From Bacteroidales bacterium UBA4353 (GTDB lineage Bacteria > Bacteroidota > Bacteroidia > Bacteroidales > Paludibacteraceae): 8,454 nucleotides of DNA. The DNA is taken from the NCBI GenBank assembly GCA_002394025.1, contig DGSV01000002.1, positions 1-8,454 of the forward strand, in the 5' to 3' direction. Of the stretch, positions 6,635 to 8,454 are shown piece by piece (positions within the stretch are counted from its first letter, which is position 1; each line of letters starts with the position of its first letter). The position numbers were made by a program, and so were the translations under genes. The notes under the pieces were generated by a model. The model was not told where the DNA came from. It ran no database searches and saw nothing but the letters and a program-made list of their open reading frames with translations.

Positions 6635-6707
6635 AGCGGCAAACGGGGCTCGAACCCGCGACCCCCAGCTTGGGAAGCTAGTGCTCTGCCAACTGAGCTA
6701 CTGCCGC
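6635..6707 (-). tRNA. tRNA-Gly, anticodon CCC
   Basis: Reading the minus strand, 73 nt fold into a full cloverleaf: acceptor GCGGCAG/TTGCCGC; D arm GCTC-AGTTGGCA-GAGC; anticodon stem CTAGC/GCTGG with loop TTCCCAA, giving anticodon CCC; a 5-nt variable loop GGGTC; T arm GCGGG-TTCGAGC-CCCGT; and discriminator base U, as usual for bacterial tRNA-Gly. The 3' CCA is not encoded and must be added. It decodes GGG. Its promoter is at 6772-6802 and it appears to be transcribed alone, away from sprA. Confidence 0.96.
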
Positions 6708-6771
6708 GTAACGTTGCTGATAATGCCTAATATAGTGCCGAAAAAATACGGGACTGGCATAAAAGACACCA

Positions 6772-6802
6772 CAAAGGTATGAAAAAAAACTCGAAACACA
6801 AA
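6772..6802 (-). promoter_or_regulatory. Minus-strand promoter for tRNA-Gly
   Basis: On the minus strand a -33 TTTG (6802-6799) and a -7 TACCTTTG (6779-6772) are 19 nt apart, a very good match to the Bacteroidota consensus. Transcription would start near 6765, giving a 5' leader of about 58 nt that is removed from the tRNA precursor. Confidence 0.75.
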
Positions 6803-6810
6803 ATCAAAGA

Positions 6811-6842
6811 TTTGCTCATGTGACAAAAAAAATGTACCTTTG
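6811..6842 (+). promoter_or_regulatory. Plus-strand promoter for sprA
   Basis: A -33 TTTG (6811-6814) and a -7 TACCTTTG (6835-6842) are separated by 20 nt. The -7 box is identical to that of the opposing tRNA promoter. Transcription would start near 6849, about 30 nt before the ATG at 6878. The two -33 boxes are only 8 nt apart, with a small inverted repeat AAATC-AAA-GATTT (6801-6813) overlapping both. Confidence 0.75.
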
Positions 6843-6877
6843 CGTGTTTTATTGTGTAATACCGTAAATGTCTTCGG

Positions 6878-8454
6878 ATGCGCGCAACGTATCTAATTAA
6901 AATATTTGTTGTTCTTATTACGGTTTTTGCGTTCTCGTCCGCTTTAGCGCAGGAGAGTAAGCCCAATCCGTGGGCTGTCAATTTGCCTCCAAAGCTGCAA
7001 AAGCGTATAGAAGAACGTCGCAAGGCCCGTGAGGCTGAGAATGCCGCTCCCGTAGTCGTTACTCAAAGTGGCGACACGTTGCCTATGCGCGAAATGCCCG
7101 ACACGCTGCCGGTCAATGTACGCAACTATGATATTGAGAACTATGAGGACCTCAACGCTCCGGCACCTACGGTGGACCTTCAAGACCCTGAAAATATAAG
7201 TACAGAAGTCGAATATGATCCGGCTTCGGGAAATTATATCATGCACACAAGGGTAGGGGAGATGGATATCACCACACCCTTTGCCATGTCACAGAGCGAA
7301 TATGCCAATTACTCGGCAAGGCAGGCCATGCAGCGCTATTGGCACGAAAAAAATAATACCGGAGAACACGGACGACCCAAGTTTGATATTACTGACATGA
7401 AATTTAATATCGGACCCGCTGATAAGGTCTTCGGTCCGGGTGGCGTACAGGTCAAACTGCAAGGTTCTGCGGAACTCAAACTGGGCTTTAACCACACATA
7501 TACTGATAACCCATCGCTCACCGAAAGGTCGAGAAAAAGTAACGTCTTCGATTTTGATGCCAAGTTACAGCTCAATGTCAATGCCAAGGTGGGCACCAAG
7601 GTGGCATTCAATATGAACTACAATACCGAGGCGTCATTTGACTTCGACCAGCAAAACCTCAAACTGGCCTATAAGGGTGAGGAGGATGACATAATCAAAG
7701 TAATTGAAGCAGGTAACGTGCAGCTGCCACTTAACAGCACTCTCATACAAGGTAGCCAATCGCTATTCGGCGTGCGTACAGAGTTGCAGTTCGGCAAACT
7801 TAACATACAAGCGATAGCTACGCAACAACGCAGCCAGACACAATCGGTTAGCAGCCAGGGTGGAGCGCAAATGACAGAGTTTGAAATCAGCGCTAACAGC
7901 TACGATGAAAACAGGCACTTCTTCCTCGGATATTTCTTCCGCGACAACTACGACCGTTGGATGCAAACACTGCCCAACATGGCGTCAGGAGTGGTAATAA
8001 AACGCATAGAAGTCTGGATTACCAATAAGCGCGCCAACTATGAACAGGCACGTAATATAGTGGCATTTACTGATTTGGGTGAAGGTAGTGACGCACATAT
8101 CAGCAACCCGCAATGGCACTCTACCGTTACCACGGATCAGCAACCGCGCAATACGGCTAACACGCTGTATAATAGTGTCAAAGACTCCGGCATACGAGAT
8201 ATACAGCAGACCAATAGTATCCTTGAAGGCATATTCGGAGGCTCGCAGTATGGCGGCACCGATTACGAAAAAATCGAATCGGCACGCATGCTTAACAGTA
8301 GCGAATATACCCTTAATACCGCTCTTGGATACATAAGCCTGCGTGCCGCTCTGAATCCCGACGAGGTACTTGCGGTAGCGTATGAATATACCTATGCCGG
8401 TCAAACATATCAGGTTGGTGAGTTTTCGTCTGATGCCGTGCAAGCACCTCAGGC
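6878..8454 (+). CDS. sprA: SprA, T9SS outer-membrane translocon protein (5' part)
   Basis: The frame opened by the ATG at 6878 stays free of stops to the window end: 525 complete codons of a protein usually near 2400 residues. SprA (Sov in Porphyromonas) forms the very large outer-membrane barrel through which T9SS cargo is exported. Seen: signal peptide 1-25 (MRATYLIKIF start, cut after ALA or ALAQ); a variable acidic/proline-rich stretch to about 105; then family-typical segments NISTEVEYDP (106-115), FNIGPADKVFGPGGVQVK, NYNTEASFDFD (from 247), EAGNVQLPLNSTLIQG (from 277), SLFGVRTELQFGKL, YDENRHFFLGYFFRDNYD and EVWITNKR (from 378). An ATG at 6868 is in another frame. No Shine-Dalgarno is visible. 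In some relatives sprA follows ruvA; here its upstream neighbour is a divergent tRNA gene, and sprA has its own promoter. It is truncated only by the window edge. Confidence 0.95.
   Translation, partial: MRATYLIKIFVVLITVFAFSSALAQESKPNPWAVNLPPKLQKRIEERRKAREAENAAPVVVTQSGDTLPMREMPDTLPVNVRNYDIENYEDLNAPAPTVDLQDPENISTEVEYDPASGNYIMHTRVGEMDITTPFAMSQSEYANYSARQAMQRYWHEKNNTGEHGRPKFDITDMKFNIGPADKVFGPGGVQVKLQGSAELKLGFNHTYTDNPSLTERSRKSNVFDFDAKLQLNVNAKVGTKVAFNMNYNTEASFDFDQQNLKLAYKGEEDDIIKVIEAGNVQLPLNSTLIQGSQSLFGVRTELQFGKLNIQAIATQQRSQTQSVSSQGGAQMTEFEISANSYDENRHFFLGYFFRDNYDRWMQTLPNMASGVVIKRIEVWITNKRANYEQARNIVAFTDLGEGSDAHISNPQWHSTVTTDQQPRNTANTLYNSVKDSGIRDIQQTNSILEGIFGGSQYGGTDYEKIESARMLNSSEYTLNTALGYISLRAALNPDEVLAVAYEYTYAGQTYQVGEFSSDAVQAPQ

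Noticed and set aside
7985..8443. Antisense open frame of 152 codons in the right part
   Set aside because: It is opposite to the sprA frame, whose translation matches SprA family segments throughout.

Overview
The window looks like chromosomal DNA of a Bacteroidota bacterium of the order Bacteroidales (Prevotella-, Bacteroides- or Muribaculaceae-like; the genus cannot be fixed from sequence alone). Three things point there: three promoters of the Bacteroidota type (-33 TTTG, 19-20 nt spacer, -7 TAnnTTTG), a type IX secretion system (T9SS) C-terminal sorting domain on a large exported protein, and a clear SprA homologue at the right edge. No transposase, integrase, phage gene or CRISPR array was seen.

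Layout, left to right. At the left edge six copies of a 7-bp repeat (1-42) run almost into the start codon of miaA (50-940, tRNA dimethylallyltransferase). A 141-nt gap holds a good promoter (979-1009) for a two-gene unit. Its first gene (1082-4537) encodes an 1151-residue secreted protein with GLUG repeats, Ig-like repeats and a T9SS sorting domain. The second (4555-6189) encodes an outer-membrane beta-barrel protein with a C-terminal OmpA-like domain. The two genes are 17 nt apart with a strong internal ribosome binding site, and the unit ends at a perfect 20-bp hairpin (6208-6253). A small two-helix membrane protein (6353-6490) follows, then a second hairpin terminator (6563-6600). A tRNA-Gly(CCC) gene lies on the minus strand (6635-6707). 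Its promoter is back to back with the promoter of sprA, which starts at 6878 and runs off the window end: the first 525 codons of a protein usually about 2400 residues long.

How they fit together: SprA is the outer-membrane translocon through which T9SS cargo leaves the cell, and the protein at 1082-4537 carries the tag that directs a protein to this route. The OmpA-like protein co-transcribed with the cargo probably links outer membrane and peptidoglycan. The window therefore combines envelope and secretion genes with two translation-related genes (miaA, tRNA-Gly). No clearly unprecedented system was found. The points most worth checking are the heptamer repeat before miaA, the cargo/OmpA operon, the small membrane protein with an internal duplication, and the compact divergent tRNA/sprA promoter region.
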